DNA of 64,000 bases from NCBI RefSeq assembly GCF_900101525.1, contig NZ_FMZD01000002.1, positions 62,001-126,000 on the forward strand, read 5' to 3'. Made by a program: the position numbers and the translations under genes. The DNA comes from Marinilactibacillus psychrotolerans (GTDB taxonomy: Bacteria; Bacillota; Bacilli; Lactobacillales; Carnobacteriaceae_A). The notes below the pieces were generated by a model. It saw nothing but the letters and a program-made list of their open reading frames with translations. It was not told where the DNA came from and did no database searches. Shown here piece after piece: positions 47,189-58,712 of this stretch (position 1 is the stretch's first letter; each line of letters begins with the position of its first letter).

Positions 47189-47974
47189 ATGACGAAGATT
47201 GAAACACATACAATGTCGATTGGATATGGAAAGCGTAAAGTATTGAAAAATCTATCGTTGAAAATCCCAGAATCAAAAATCACATGTATCATTGGGCCTA
47301 ATGGCTGTGGAAAATCCACTTTATTGAAAACTATTGCTCGGCTTCTGAAACCAACTCATGGAAGTGTCACTTTAGATGGGAAGTCTATTCATAAAGAATC
47401 TACAAAAGAAATTGCCCAACAGATAGCTATATTGACCCAAGCGCCGCAAATGCCAGAGGATATAACGGTCAAAGAATTAGTATCATATGGAAGAGCGCCT
47501 TATCAAAAAGGTTTTGGACAACTACAAGCTAAGGATTGGGAAAAAATCCATTGGGCATTAGATCAGTCCCAGCTGCTTAGCCAAGCAGATCGATCAGTCA
47601 GTGCCTTATCAGGTGGTCAAAAACAACGTGTCTGGATTGCGATGGCGCTTGCGCAAGATACAGACTGTCTTCTATTGGACGAACCAACCACTTATCTAGA
47701 TATGGCACATCAACTGGAAGTCTTGCAGGTCTTAGAGACACTCAACAAGAAATATAAGCGAACGATTGTAATGGTTTTACATGATTTAAACCATGCTTCA
47801 AGATTTGCAGATCATCTGATCGCAATTCGTGAAGGGAAAGTGATGAAGTCCGGTACGCCAGAAGAAGTCATGCAACCGGATATTTTACGAACAGTCTTTG
47901 ATATTGAAGCAAACATTGTAAAAGATCCGTATACAGGAAAGCCAACACTTCTGAGCTATCAATTAATAGAATAA
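47189..47974 (+). CDS. Iron-siderophore ABC transporter ATP-binding protein
   Basis: A 261-residue FecE/FhuC-type ATPase. Walker A GPNGCGKST (about residues 37-45), signature SALSGGQKQRVWIAMALAQD, Walker B LLLDEPT followed by TYLDMAHQ, and the switch His in VLHDLNHA. Last gene of the operon, closed by a hairpin terminator. Confidence 0.96.
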   Translation: MTKIETHTMSIGYGKRKVLKNLSLKIPESKITCIIGPNGCGKSTLLKTIARLLKPTHGSVTLDGKSIHKESTKEIAQQIAILTQAPQMPEDITVKELVSYGRAPYQKGFGQLQAKDWEKIHWALDQSQLLSQADRSVSALSGGQKQRVWIAMALAQDTDCLLLDEPTTYLDMAHQLEVLQVLETLNKKYKRTIVMVLHDLNHASRFADHLIAIREGKVMKSGTPEEVMQPDILRTVFDIEANIVKDPYTGKPTLLSYQLIE

Positions 47975-47989
47975 TAGAAAATAGTATTG

Positions 47990-48022
47990 AAAGAACGATA
48001 GAGGTAGTTATCGTTCTTTTTA
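47990..48022 (+). terminator. Terminator after the iron operon
   Basis: Ten-bp stem AAGAACGATA / TATCGTTCTT followed by T-tract. Confidence 0.85.
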
Positions 48023-48131
48023 TTGTGTAAATAAATATTGAATCAATAGACTCTCAAGCATACTCTTTGGTATTCTGATACAACTTTGTTAAAGTAAGTT
48101 TAGAATAAAAGATGAAAGGAAGCGTTAAATA

Positions 48132-48788
48132 ATGAATATACTAGTTGTTGGAGCAAATGGACAAATTGGAACCCATCTTGTAGAAAAATTAAAAAATACG
48201 GAAACGTATAAACCAGTTGCTTTTGTAAGAAAAGAGGAACAAGTGACTAAGTTTGAAGATAAAGGTATAGAAGCAAGACTTGGTAACTTAGAAAACTCAG
48301 TATCAGATCTTAAGAAGAGCATGAAAGATATTGATGCTATCGTCTTTACTGCAGGATCTGGGGGAAGTACTGGAACAGATAAAACCATGTTGATTGACCT
48401 TGATGGAGCTGTAAAAGTAATGGAAGCAGCTGAAGATATGAATATCAAGCGTTTTATCATGGTTAGTGCATTCCAAGCTGATGTACGAGAAAATTGGAGC
48501 GAAGAAATGAAACCATACTTTGCTGCTAAACATTATGCAGATAAATTCTTGATGAATAGTGACTTAAACTATACAATCATTCGTCCGGGAATGCTTGAAA
48601 ATAAACCAGCAATTGGGAAAATAGCATTAACTAGAGCGCTAACTGAAGCATCTGATCCTATGACGATACCAAGAGAAGATGTTGCACAATTAATTTTAGA
48701 AGCACTGGAAAATGACCGCACGTTTCTGCAGTCTTTTGATGTAACAACTGGTGACCAAGAAATTACAGAAGCATTAAAAGGATTATAA
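48132..48788 (+). CDS. NAD(P)-binding SDR-type oxidoreductase (YwnB/NmrA-like)
   Basis: A 218-residue atypical short-chain dehydrogenase: MNILVVGANGQIGTHLVEKL (nucleotide-binding motif), DIDAIVFTAGSGGSTG and VSAFQA regions, and YTIIRPGMLENKP. Such proteins act as NAD(P)H-dependent reductases or redox sensors. AAAGGAAG nine bases upstream of ATG. Monocistronic. Confidence 0.88.
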   Translation: MNILVVGANGQIGTHLVEKLKNTETYKPVAFVRKEEQVTKFEDKGIEARLGNLENSVSDLKKSMKDIDAIVFTAGSGGSTGTDKTMLIDLDGAVKVMEAAEDMNIKRFIMVSAFQADVRENWSEEMKPYFAAKHYADKFLMNSDLNYTIIRPGMLENKPAIGKIALTRALTEASDPMTIPREDVAQLILEALENDRTFLQSFDVTTGDQEITEALKGL

Positions 48789-48800
48789 AATATAGACACC

Positions 48801-48843
48801 CACTTTCTCAGGCGAGTATAATCGCTTGGGAAAGTGTTTTTTT
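48801..48843 (+). terminator. Terminator after the SDR gene
   Basis: Stem CACTTTCTCAGGCGA / TCGCTTGGGAAAGTG (imperfect) followed by seven T. Confidence 0.85.
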
Positions 48844-49157
48844 GTGTGATGAGGAGAAGCTCTTGATTTTAGCATATGGAAAAGGAAATAAAATGAACAA
48901 TAAAACCCGTTAAGTTGAATCTGAATAAAAATCTAATTAAATATAGAAATGGAGATACTCAATTAGAAAAATCAATATGAAAGAGCAACAATGCCTAGAC
49001 AATAAAATAATTTACACAAATAAAATGTTGATATGATAACCCCAAAATTTAAGAATCAGTTTAGATTTTCTCAAATGAGTGCAAAGAGTAGGTAGAATGA
49101 TATAATAGAAATAGATTAAGAAAATTAAAACCATGATTTTTGAAGGGAAGTTTAATA
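48844..49157. other. Intergenic region without recognised gene
   Basis: About 310 bases of AT-rich sequence; short open frames only, none with both a ribosome site and useful length. It should hold the promoter of the DUF1002 gene; no strong -35/-10 pair stood out. Confidence 0.4.
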
Positions 49158-50132
49158 ATGAAACAGTTCAAAATAAAAATAATTAAAACATTAACTATTA
49201 TCACTACAATGACATCAGTAGCATTTTTAGGAGATGCAAATGTTGAAGCAGCAGAAGGAATCGACACAAGTGTCGTGAATGAAGCTTGGGGTCTGCCTAC
49301 ATATGTGTATGGTGGGGGGTTGAGTGACGAGCAGATTCAAGAAACAGCAGATATTCTTAAGATAGATAGCATGGAAAATGTTGCCAGCGTAGGTGTTACC
49401 GGGGAGGATTTACAGAATTACTTAAATACCGGTTCTGGTAATACAGCAAGTATGATTTCGTCTGTATTGGTACAACGAGAAGACGAAGGAGAAGGCGTCG
49501 ATGTATTGATTGAAACGCCGGATGATATTACAGAGATTACTCAGGAACAATATGCAAATGCTGCTATCACAGCTGGTGTTGAAGATGTAACGATTATGGT
49601 GGCAAGTATTCGTCCCGTAACAGGAGAAAGTGCACTGACGGGTATCTATAAAGCTTTTGATGTGAATGGGGAAGATTTGGATCAGGACCGTATGGAAGTA
49701 GCTCAAGAAGAATTAGAGACTACTAACCAGATTGCACAGGAAAATAGTGGAGATTCAGAGTTTGATACTTCTAGATTTGATCAGGCTATTGTTGAAATTA
49801 AACAACAGCTCGCAGAGTTGAAAGAACAACAAGGTGAATTGGCAACAAGAGAAGATATTGAACAGATTATAAATGATGCATTAGAAAATAATAACTTGCA
49901 AAATGTGATTACTCAAGAACAATTGGACCGCTTGCTGTCATTCTTTGAAACGTATCAACAAACAGGCGCGATTGATTCGGATCAAGTGAAAGAACAGTTA
50001 GGAAAATTATCAAGTGATATCCGTTCAAAATTTGGTGATGCTATTCAAGAAGCTGAAGATAGTGGTCTATTTGACAAAATAGGGAATTTCTTTCGTTCAA
50101 TCTGGGATGCTGTAGCAGGAATATTTAATTAA
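49158..50132 (+). CDS. DUF1002 secreted protein (YpuA-like)
   Basis: About 324 residues. Signal peptide (FKIKIIKTLTIITTMTSVAF, cleavage near VEA), then the DUF1002 domain (residues about 40-180, with LGVTGEDLQNYL-like and IASIRPVTGESALTGIYKAF regions), a glutamine/glutamate-rich coiled coil (IVEIKQQLAELKEQQGELAT) and a C-terminal amphipathic end. Bacillus YpuA is the closest known type; function unknown. ATG at 49158 has GAAGGGAAG before it; an upstream TTG overlaps that site. Confidence 0.88.
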   Translation: MKQFKIKIIKTLTIITTMTSVAFLGDANVEAAEGIDTSVVNEAWGLPTYVYGGGLSDEQIQETADILKIDSMENVASVGVTGEDLQNYLNTGSGNTASMISSVLVQREDEGEGVDVLIETPDDITEITQEQYANAAITAGVEDVTIMVASIRPVTGESALTGIYKAFDVNGEDLDQDRMEVAQEELETTNQIAQENSGDSEFDTSRFDQAIVEIKQQLAELKEQQGELATREDIEQIINDALENNNLQNVITQEQLDRLLSFFETYQQTGAIDSDQVKEQLGKLSSDIRSKFGDAIQEAEDSGLFDKIGNFFRSIWDAVAGIFN

Positions 50133-50136
50133 ATAG

Positions 50137-50176
50137 ATAAAAGCACGTTACTCTATATACGAGCAACGTGCTTTTT
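50137..50176. terminator. Bidirectional terminator between DUF1002 gene and tyrS
   Basis: Stem AAAAGCACGTT / AACGTGCTTTT with T-tracts on both strands, between convergent genes. Confidence 0.88.
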
Positions 50177-50179
50177 GGT

Positions 50180-51448
50180 TTAGTCTATTAAGTTAACTAA
50201 GAAGTATTTCTTTTTACCACGACGGACAATCACAAATCGATTCTCAAAACTATCTTTGTCTGATAAAACATAATCAGTATCTTGGATTTTTTCTCCTTTA
50301 ATGGTAATCGCACCATTTTTGATATCTTCACGAGCTTGTCGACGAGAGGGTTCAATTCCGGTTACATCGACTAAAAACTCAACTAAATGGTGATTGCCTT
50401 TAGCAGCTTCTGAAGAAGGCACATCTTTAAACGTAGCTTCGATCTGTGCAGCTGTCAGGTCTTGTATCTCACCAGAAAATAAAGCTTTAGAAATTTGGAT
50501 AGCTTCGTCCAAAGCGTCTTGACCATGAACAAATCGTGTCATTTCTTCGGCTAATGTTTTTTGAGCAGCACGCTTATGAGGTTCGGCTTCAACTTGCTCA
50601 GCTAAAGCATCCACTTCGTTTTTAGACAGGAAAGTAAAGTATTTCAGGTATTTCACAACATCACGATCATCTTGGTTAAACCAGAACTGGTAGAACTCGT
50701 AAGGTGTTGTTTTTTCAGGATCCAGCCATATAGCGCCATCAGCTGACTTACCGAACTTTGTTCCGTCTGCTTTGAGCAACAAAGGAATTGTCAGACCAAA
50801 TGCTTTGGCTGCTGATCCAGATTTTTTACGAATCAGGTCAAGTCCCGCCGTGATGTTACCCCACTGGTCAGATCCACCGATTTGAAGTTGAACATTTTCA
50901 TTCTGGAACAAATGTAAAAAGTCGACAGACTGAATGATCTGGTAACTAAATTCAGTAAATGAGATTCCTTTATCCATCCGATTCGCCACAACATCTTTTG
51001 CCAGCATCGTATTGATGTTGAATTCTTTACCATAATCTCTCAGGAAATCAAGAAAATTAAGATTGCTCAGCCAGTCGTAGTTATTGACTAATTTGATACC
51101 GGAATGCTCTGAACCTGCTTCAAATAAGTTACGCATCTGGTTGCCCAGTTTTTCAGCATTCAATACGATTTTATCCATTGTTTGTAAAATACGTTCAGAA
51201 TTTCGTCCACTTGGGTCTCCGATTGAACCTGTTCCACCACCGATAAGAATAACAGGTTTGTGTCCAGCTAACTGAAATCTTTTCAGAATCATAAATGGAA
51301 TCAAGTGTCCAACGTGCATGCTGTCACCAGAAGGATCTATCCCGCAGTATAAAGAAATACTCTTTTCTTCTGTTAGTTCCTTCAAGCCTTCTTCATCTGT
51401 CTGCTGGTTAATGGCTCCGCGCCATTCGAGTTCATCTAATATATTCAT
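50180..51448 (-). CDS. tyrS: Tyrosyl-tRNA synthetase
   Basis: A 422-residue class I synthetase. YCGIDPSGDSMHVGHLIPFM (HIGH-like HVGH about residues 46-49), QIGGSDQWGNI and the KFGKS motif (about residue 230) for ATP use, and a C-terminal S4-like RNA-binding domain (SRRQAREDIKNGAITI). ATG behind AAAGGAGATGGACC. It is preceded by a tyrosine T-box. Confidence 0.97.
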   Translation of the reverse strand: MNILDELEWRGAINQQTDEEGLKELTEEKSISLYCGIDPSGDSMHVGHLIPFMILKRFQLAGHKPVILIGGGTGSIGDPSGRNSERILQTMDKIVLNAEKLGNQMRNLFEAGSEHSGIKLVNNYDWLSNLNFLDFLRDYGKEFNINTMLAKDVVANRMDKGISFTEFSYQIIQSVDFLHLFQNENVQLQIGGSDQWGNITAGLDLIRKKSGSAAKAFGLTIPLLLKADGTKFGKSADGAIWLDPEKTTPYEFYQFWFNQDDRDVVKYLKYFTFLSKNEVDALAEQVEAEPHKRAAQKTLAEEMTRFVHGQDALDEAIQISKALFSGEIQDLTAAQIEATFKDVPSSEAAKGNHHLVEFLVDVTGIEPSRRQAREDIKNGAITIKGEKIQDTDYVLSDKDSFENRFVIVRRGKKKYFLVNLID

Positions 51449-51661
51449 GGTCCATCTCCTTTGATTTAACTTATTTATTATTATTTATCTTGAACTACGT
51501 CTACGTCAAATTAATCTCCACTTATCCCTCATCTATTTATTAAGGTTTCTTAGAATAAGAGTAAGATGTTATTCGAGATATATAATACACCGAAGCACAA
51601 AATCCATTTAGTATCATCATTCAATAGAATCATCTCTTTCGATGAAATGTGATTTTTGAGC
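51449..51661 (-). other. Unusually long spacer between T-box terminator and tyrS start
   Basis: About 210 bases of leader with no gene; it may hold a second promoter (minus-strand TATTATAT-like element near 51585) that would bypass the T-box. Confidence 0.4.
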
Positions 51662-51911
51662 ATAAAAAAATCCCCATAAAAAGTTTATACTTTTTACCGG
51701 GACGAACAGTGCCGTGGTACCACCCTGATTAAAATGGACGAAATAGACCATTTTCACTTATTCCCATAACGCTGGGTAGCGCCTTTACTAGGAAAGCTCC
51801 AGAGTGTAATTCATTTAATCTGTATATGCGAATTTCCAGCAGCCATTCGCTTTCTAAGACAGTGACAGATAAACTACTATGCCCATTCATCGCTTATTTG
51901 CATTATATATA
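51662..51911 (-). promoter_or_regulatory. T-box riboswitch (tyrosine) controlling tyrS
   Basis: On the minus strand the T-box signature AGGGTGGTACCACGGCA lies at 51711-51726, followed by a terminator hairpin (TCCCGGT/ATGGGGA arms) with seven T near 51664-51701. Stem I begins near 51880 (AAGCGATGAATGG), and the specifier loop reads GAATTACAC with TAC at 51806-51808, a tyrosine codon, in accord with tyrS downstream. Uncharged tRNA-Tyr should stabilise the antiterminator. Confidence 0.9.
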
Positions 51912-51917
51912 AATTTC

Positions 51918-51946
51918 AGTATAATTTATTAAAAATCATTAGTCAA
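51918..51946 (-). promoter_or_regulatory. Promoter of the tyrS leader
   Basis: On the minus strand TTGACT (51946-51941), a 17-base spacer and TATACT (51923-51918), giving a start of transcription near 51911. Confidence 0.75.
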
Positions 51947-52102
51947 CATTGGATATGGATTTTTTGAAAACAGTAAACTAATTATAAACAAAACTTAGTT
52001 AAAAAAGGATTTCATGTGTTAATCTGGGCAAAGCAGTTCTTTACTACTTCTAGGTATGCTAAAATAAATAATGATAGATATTCGCGGAAAGGAAGACGGT
52101 TA

Positions 52103-54514
52103 GTGGTAACGAAAAGACAAGAAACATTTAGATTAGAAGTAAAACCGAAAGCACCAGAAAATTCTCAAGTCATATGGGAACAGTACCGTTTTACAGTATT
52201 AACACCTGCGATGGTTAGAGTGGAGTATGATCCGAATGAAACATTTGAAGATGCTGCTACACAGACAGTTTTAAATAGAAATTTTGAGACGCCTGAATAT
52301 AAGTTAAAAGAAACAGATGAATTTATTGAAATCATCACTACCCATGTTCATCTGAATTTCCATAAAGAATCAGGAGGATTTACAAAGAATAATTTAAATA
52401 TTGAAGCATTAGGGAATTACAGTTTATACCATAGTACTTGGTACTTTGGAGATAAACCCGATACATTAAAAGGTACAGCCCGCACTTTGGATTTTTCGGA
52501 TGGACCGATTGATTTGGAAGAAGGGTTGATGAGTAAGAACGGCTTTTCAATCATTGATGATAGCCATTCAATGAAGCTGCTTAATAATGGATGGGTAGAA
52601 AAACGAGAATCTAATATCATTGATATTTATTTCCTGGGATATGGTAGAGACTATTTAGGTACCTTAAGAGATTATCATCACCTTACAGGCAAGACACCTA
52701 AATTGCCTAGGTACGCTCTAGGGAACTGGTGGAGCAGATACTATCCGTATTCAGAAAATGGCTATAAAAAGCTGATCAGAAAATTTGGAGAGAAGCAAAT
52801 TCCGTTTTCAGTAGCCGTATTAGATATGGATTGGCATGTTACAGAAGTTCCTTCAGAATACGGCTCTGGATGGACAGGATATACATGGAATAATGAATTG
52901 TTTCCTGATCCAGAAGAATTTTTGGGATGGTTGCATGAACAAGGTCTTAAAACGACATTGAATCTGCACCCCGCAAATGGCGTACAGCCTTTTGAAGAAA
53001 TGTATGAACCAATGGCAAAAGAATTAGATGTTGATACAGAAAACGGAGAGCCGATTAACTTTGATATTGCTGATCCTGAATTTTTGAATGCGTACTTTGA
53101 ATATTTACATCATCCCCATGAAGAAATTGGAGTCGACTTCTGGTGGATCGACTGGCAGCAAGGCAGTGTTACCAAAGTAGAAGGACTAGACCCGTTATGG
53201 ATGTTGAATCATTATCATTATTTGGATTTAGGCAGAGGTGAAAACCGATCATTAATTTTTTCTAGATATGCGGGATTAGGTTCACATCGATATCCAATTG
53301 GATTTTCTGGGGATACGGCTTCGACTTGGGAAGCTTTGAATTTTCAGCCTTATTTCACATCAACTGCTTCAAATGTAGGGTATAATTGGTGGAGCCATGA
53401 TATTGGTGGCCATATTGGTGGAGTGAAAGACAGTGAACTATTTATCCGGTGGGTACAGTTTGGCGTCTTTTCTCCAATTAATCGACTGCATAGTCAAGAC
53501 GGAGAGTTCAGTGGAAAAGAACCTTGGCGTTATGGGTTGAAAGCTGAAAGAATTGTGACCCAGTTTATGCAATTACGACACAAACTGATTCCTTATTTAT
53601 ATACAATGAATGTTTTAACCCATACAGATAACTTTCCGTTGATTCGTCCGATGTACTATCACCATCCGAGAGAAGAAGAAGCATATGAAGTGCCAAATCA
53701 ATATTTCTTTGGGACACAGTTGCTAGTTGCACCTATTACAACACCACTACGAGGAGATTTACGTCTTGCACAAGTCAAAACATGGCTCCCAGAAGGTATG
53801 TGGATTGATTTCTTTAATGGACGAATGTATGAAGGTGGCAGGGTATTAGATGTCTACCGTCCGATTTCGACAATGCCGGTTTTTGCCAAAGCAGGTGGAA
53901 TCGTTCCTATGGATCAATCTTTTGATAATAGCGTAGATAATCCTCAAAAAATGGATGTACGTATTTTTGCTGGAGCTGACGGTAGTTTTACAATGTACGA
54001 AGATGATGGTCTAGGTAAAAATGATGAACATGCTACGACTAAATTTTCTCTGAAATGGCACGAAGAAGATACTGATTGGTCTTACTTCCAGATTCAAGAA
54101 CCAGAAGGAGACTGGGAATGTCTGCCGGAAAAAAGACAGTACACTTTGACATTTGTGGGGTTCTCATACGATGAGGTTCCTGAAGTATATGTAAAAGACA
54201 AATTAGTGGATGTCAATTTTACTAAAAGAGGGAAATTTACTACTGTTGAAATTCCTGAACAAGAAATTGATTCCTGGTATTTCGTTAGATTTAGAGGAGT
54301 ATCAGCTAAGAAAAATGATATGTATGGAGAAATTTTCAGATTTTTAGATCGTGCACAATTATCGACTAGCTTGAAAGAGAAAATTTATACGACTGTTCGT
54401 AAGAGTCGAAATAGTGCTAGAGTGATTAGTGGGCTACTTGCTTTGGATATTGATCCTGATTTACTTGAAGCACTAAGTGAATTGATTTGGGCTAATCCAG
54501 GAGATATAGAGTGA
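52103..54514 (+). CDS. Glycoside hydrolase family 31 (alpha-glucosidase-like)
   Basis: About 803 residues. N-terminal beta-sandwich, a TIM barrel with nucleophile Asp350 in DFWWIDWQQG and acid/base Asp404 in GFSGDTASTW, and C-terminal sandwiches (GGIVPMDQSFDNSVDNP, YEDDG). No signal peptide, so cytoplasmic. Substrate could be an alpha-glucoside, alpha-xyloside or related sugar. GTG at 52103 has AAAGGAAG seven bases upstream, and an extended -10 (TATGCTAAAAT) lies just before it; a GTG at 52016 with its own AAAGGA could add 29 residues that look unlike the family. Confidence 0.85.
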   Translation: MVTKRQETFRLEVKPKAPENSQVIWEQYRFTVLTPAMVRVEYDPNETFEDAATQTVLNRNFETPEYKLKETDEFIEIITTHVHLNFHKESGGFTKNNLNIEALGNYSLYHSTWYFGDKPDTLKGTARTLDFSDGPIDLEEGLMSKNGFSIIDDSHSMKLLNNGWVEKRESNIIDIYFLGYGRDYLGTLRDYHHLTGKTPKLPRYALGNWWSRYYPYSENGYKKLIRKFGEKQIPFSVAVLDMDWHVTEVPSEYGSGWTGYTWNNELFPDPEEFLGWLHEQGLKTTLNLHPANGVQPFEEMYEPMAKELDVDTENGEPINFDIADPEFLNAYFEYLHHPHEEIGVDFWWIDWQQGSVTKVEGLDPLWMLNHYHYLDLGRGENRSLIFSRYAGLGSHRYPIGFSGDTASTWEALNFQPYFTSTASNVGYNWWSHDIGGHIGGVKDSELFIRWVQFGVFSPINRLHSQDGEFSGKEPWRYGLKAERIVTQFMQLRHKLIPYLYTMNVLTHTDNFPLIRPMYYHHPREEEAYEVPNQYFFGTQLLVAPITTPLRGDLRLAQVKTWLPEGMWIDFFNGRMYEGGRVLDVYRPISTMPVFAKAGGIVPMDQSFDNSVDNPQKMDVRIFAGADGSFTMYEDDGLGKNDEHATTKFSLKWHEEDTDWSYFQIQEPEGDWECLPEKRQYTLTFVGFSYDEVPEVYVKDKLVDVNFTKRGKFTTVEIPEQEIDSWYFVRFRGVSAKKNDMYGEIFRFLDRAQLSTSLKEKIYTTVRKSRNSARVISGLLALDIDPDLLEALSELIWANPGDIE

Positions 54515-54532
54515 TAAAGGAATGACACAAAT

Positions 54533-54562
54533 TAGGGACTAGAGTGAAATCTAGTCCCTTTT
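54533..54562 (+). terminator. Terminator after the GH31 gene
   Basis: Ten-bp perfect stem AGGGACTAGA / TCTAGTCCCT followed by TTTT. Confidence 0.85.
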
Positions 54563-54693
54563 GCTTCTTATGAAAACAAAGTATACAATAATGGTAAGAA
54601 ATTTCTACCCCAATTTATTTGTATATTGAAAGACACTTTGCGATCCAACGTGATATAGTGGTAAAAATCCTTTTTTAGAAAGCGAGTTTATCT

Positions 54694-55521
54694 ATGAAGA
54701 AAGTTGTGTTTTTTGATATTGATGGCACACTGGTCTCAAGACAAAATTATATCCCTGAATCTACTAAAAGAGCGATCAAAGAACTTAAAAAACGGGATAT
54801 TTTACCTGTTATTGCAACGGGTCGTGCGACTGTGTTGTTAGAGGAAGTTAAAGATGAATTAGAGATAGACAGCTATATTGCAATGAATGGACAATATATT
54901 GTCCTGGAAGGTAAGCCTATTTATACTAATCCTATTTCGGAGGATCTACTAGTCAAGTTGATGGAACAAGCTTCAGAAGATAGAAAAGGGATTGTTTTAT
55001 GTGGGACGGAAGATATTTTTAGTAATTCAATCATTTCTTTAGTACAAAGAAGTTCGATATTGAAAGTACTCAAAAGTATAGGGAAAATTATTCCTAATAA
55101 AATTCAGATGTCCTTATTCAGCCGTTTGATTCGTAAGCCACCCAAACCCGAAGATTATAAAGGAAAAGATATCTGTCAAGTAATTCTTGAAATTCGAGAA
55201 CAAGACGAAGCTGCTTATAGAGAGAATTTTCAAGAGCTTCATTTTACGAGATCAAACGATTATACAATTGACGTAATCAGTTCAGGAGTTTCTAAAGCTA
55301 CTGGAATAGAGCGAGTAATTCAAGCGCTTGGTGTTGATCTAGAAAACACATATGCTTTTGGAGATAGTCTGAATGACTTAGAAATGATCCAATACGTTGG
55401 AACAGGTGTCTCTATGGGCAATGGTTGGGATGAACTGAAAAAAGTGGCTGATATGATAACAGCAGATGTTTCAGAAGATGGAATCGAAAAGGGTCTGAAA
55501 AAGTTGAACTTGATTCCTTAA
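54694..55521 (+). CDS. Cof-type HAD-IIB family phosphatase
   Basis: A 275-residue HAD phosphatase: motif I FFDIDGTLVS (residues 6-15), motif II ATGRATV, motif IV FGDSLNDLEM and VSMGNG. A second copy beside the one at 11.6-12.5 kb, not closely similar over the cap. Sugar phosphate or nucleotide substrate unknown. Weak ribosome site (AAAGCGAG). Confidence 0.9.
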   Translation: MKKVVFFDIDGTLVSRQNYIPESTKRAIKELKKRDILPVIATGRATVLLEEVKDELEIDSYIAMNGQYIVLEGKPIYTNPISEDLLVKLMEQASEDRKGIVLCGTEDIFSNSIISLVQRSSILKVLKSIGKIIPNKIQMSLFSRLIRKPPKPEDYKGKDICQVILEIREQDEAAYRENFQELHFTRSNDYTIDVISSGVSKATGIERVIQALGVDLENTYAFGDSLNDLEMIQYVGTGVSMGNGWDELKKVADMITADVSEDGIEKGLKKLNLIP

Positions 55522-55533
55522 AACAATTGTTAG

Positions 55534-55567
55534 AATGACTGTTCTCTTTAAGAGGACAGTCATTTTT
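55534..55567 (+). terminator. Terminator after the second Cof gene
   Basis: Stem AATGACTGTTCTC / GAGGACAGTCATT (one G-T pair) followed by T-tract. Confidence 0.85.
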
Positions 55568-55593
55568 AAATAAAAAAAACAAAATATACATTT

Positions 55594-55646
55594 CAGGATG
55601 AAGGTGTTTTTCGCACCTTCATTCTGCTGTTTTTGTATGCTATACT
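55594..55646 (+). promoter_or_regulatory. Second hairpin and extended -10 promoter upstream of metG
   Basis: A 13-bp near-perfect stem CAGGATGAAGGTG / CACCTTCATTCTG (55594-55626) lies just before TATGCTATACT (extended -10; TATACT at 55641-55646). No T-box signature was found upstream of metG. The hairpin could be a second terminator or an operator-like element. Confidence 0.45.
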
Positions 55647-55753
55647 ATTTAGGTATATCGAACAGGGAATACTTATTTAAGAAGAATTATCATGCTGCTG
55701 AAGCAGTACTTCAATAAATAAAAACTTATGAGTTATAGAATCTAATTATCTAG

Positions 55754-57805
<2,052 letters not shown>

Positions 57806-57822
57806 ACTTTTATGAATCAGAC

Positions 57823-57858
57823 AAAGAGCTAGGCTAAACCCTAGCTCTTTCATTTGTT
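57823..57858 (+). terminator. Terminator after metG
   Basis: Stem AAAGAGCTAGG / CCTAGCTCTTT followed by a partly T-rich stretch. Confidence 0.75.
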
Positions 57859-57928
57859 TTTAAAAGTGCATCTAAGTGAGGCATCTGGTAGTATGAAGAT
57901 AACATAGTATAAAGGAGAAGATCATTAA

Positions 57929-58696
57929 ATGTTTTTTGATACACATACTCATTTAAATGTAGATAAGTTCAAAGGTGAAGAAGCAGAATTGATAGCAGAA
58001 GCAAAATTGCATAATGTAAATAAGATGGCGATAGTAGGATTTGATGCCCCTACTATTGAAAAGTCATTAGAATTAAGTCGTGATTATGAAGATGTTTATT
58101 CTATTATCGGCTGGCATCCAACGGATTCTGATACGTATACAGATGAGATAGAACAGATGCTGATTCAAAAGCTGCAGTTACCTAAAGTTGTTGCAATGGG
58201 AGAGATGGGACTCGATTATTATTGGGAAAATGTTCCTAAAGAGATTCAACATGAAGCATTTAGACGGCAGATCAGAGTAGCTAAACAATTGAATCTTCCG
58301 GTTAGTATCCATAACCGTGATGCAACAGAAGATACGTATAAAATCTTGAAAGAAGAAAAGATCGAAAAAATCGGTGGGATTATGCATAGTTTTAATGTTA
58401 ATACCTATTGGATGGAAAAATTTCTGGATCTTGGTATGCACATTTCATTAAGCGGTGTCGTAACATTTAAGAATGCGCCTGAAGTTAAAGAAATAGCTAA
58501 AGCAGTACCTTTTGATAAATTACTGATCGAAACAGATGCACCATACCTGTCTCCAATGCCTTATCGTGGCAAGAGGAATGAACCGAGCTATGTACGTTTT
58601 GTAGCAGAAGAAATTGCCCGGTTAAGAGATATTTCTATTGATGAAGTTGGAGATCAGACTACTATGAATGCTGAAAAGCTTTTCAGATTAATTTAG
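57929..58696 (+). CDS. tatD: TatD family deoxyribonuclease
   Basis: A 255-residue metal-dependent hydrolase (Bacillus YabD). Metal ligands in FDTHTHLNVDKF (residues 3-14), GEMGLDYYW, HNRDA and ETDAPYLSP are present. Acts on DNA ends or other nucleic acid substrates. Sits 16 bases before rnmV, as in Bacillus. Confidence 0.93.
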   Translation: MFFDTHTHLNVDKFKGEEAELIAEAKLHNVNKMAIVGFDAPTIEKSLELSRDYEDVYSIIGWHPTDSDTYTDEIEQMLIQKLQLPKVVAMGEMGLDYYWENVPKEIQHEAFRRQIRVAKQLNLPVSIHNRDATEDTYKILKEEKIEKIGGIMHSFNVNTYWMEKFLDLGMHISLSGVVTFKNAPEVKEIAKAVPFDKLLIETDAPYLSPMPYRGKRNEPSYVRFVAEEIARLRDISIDEVGDQTTMNAEKLFRLI

Positions 58697-58712
58697 ATAG
58701 GAGCTCCAGATT

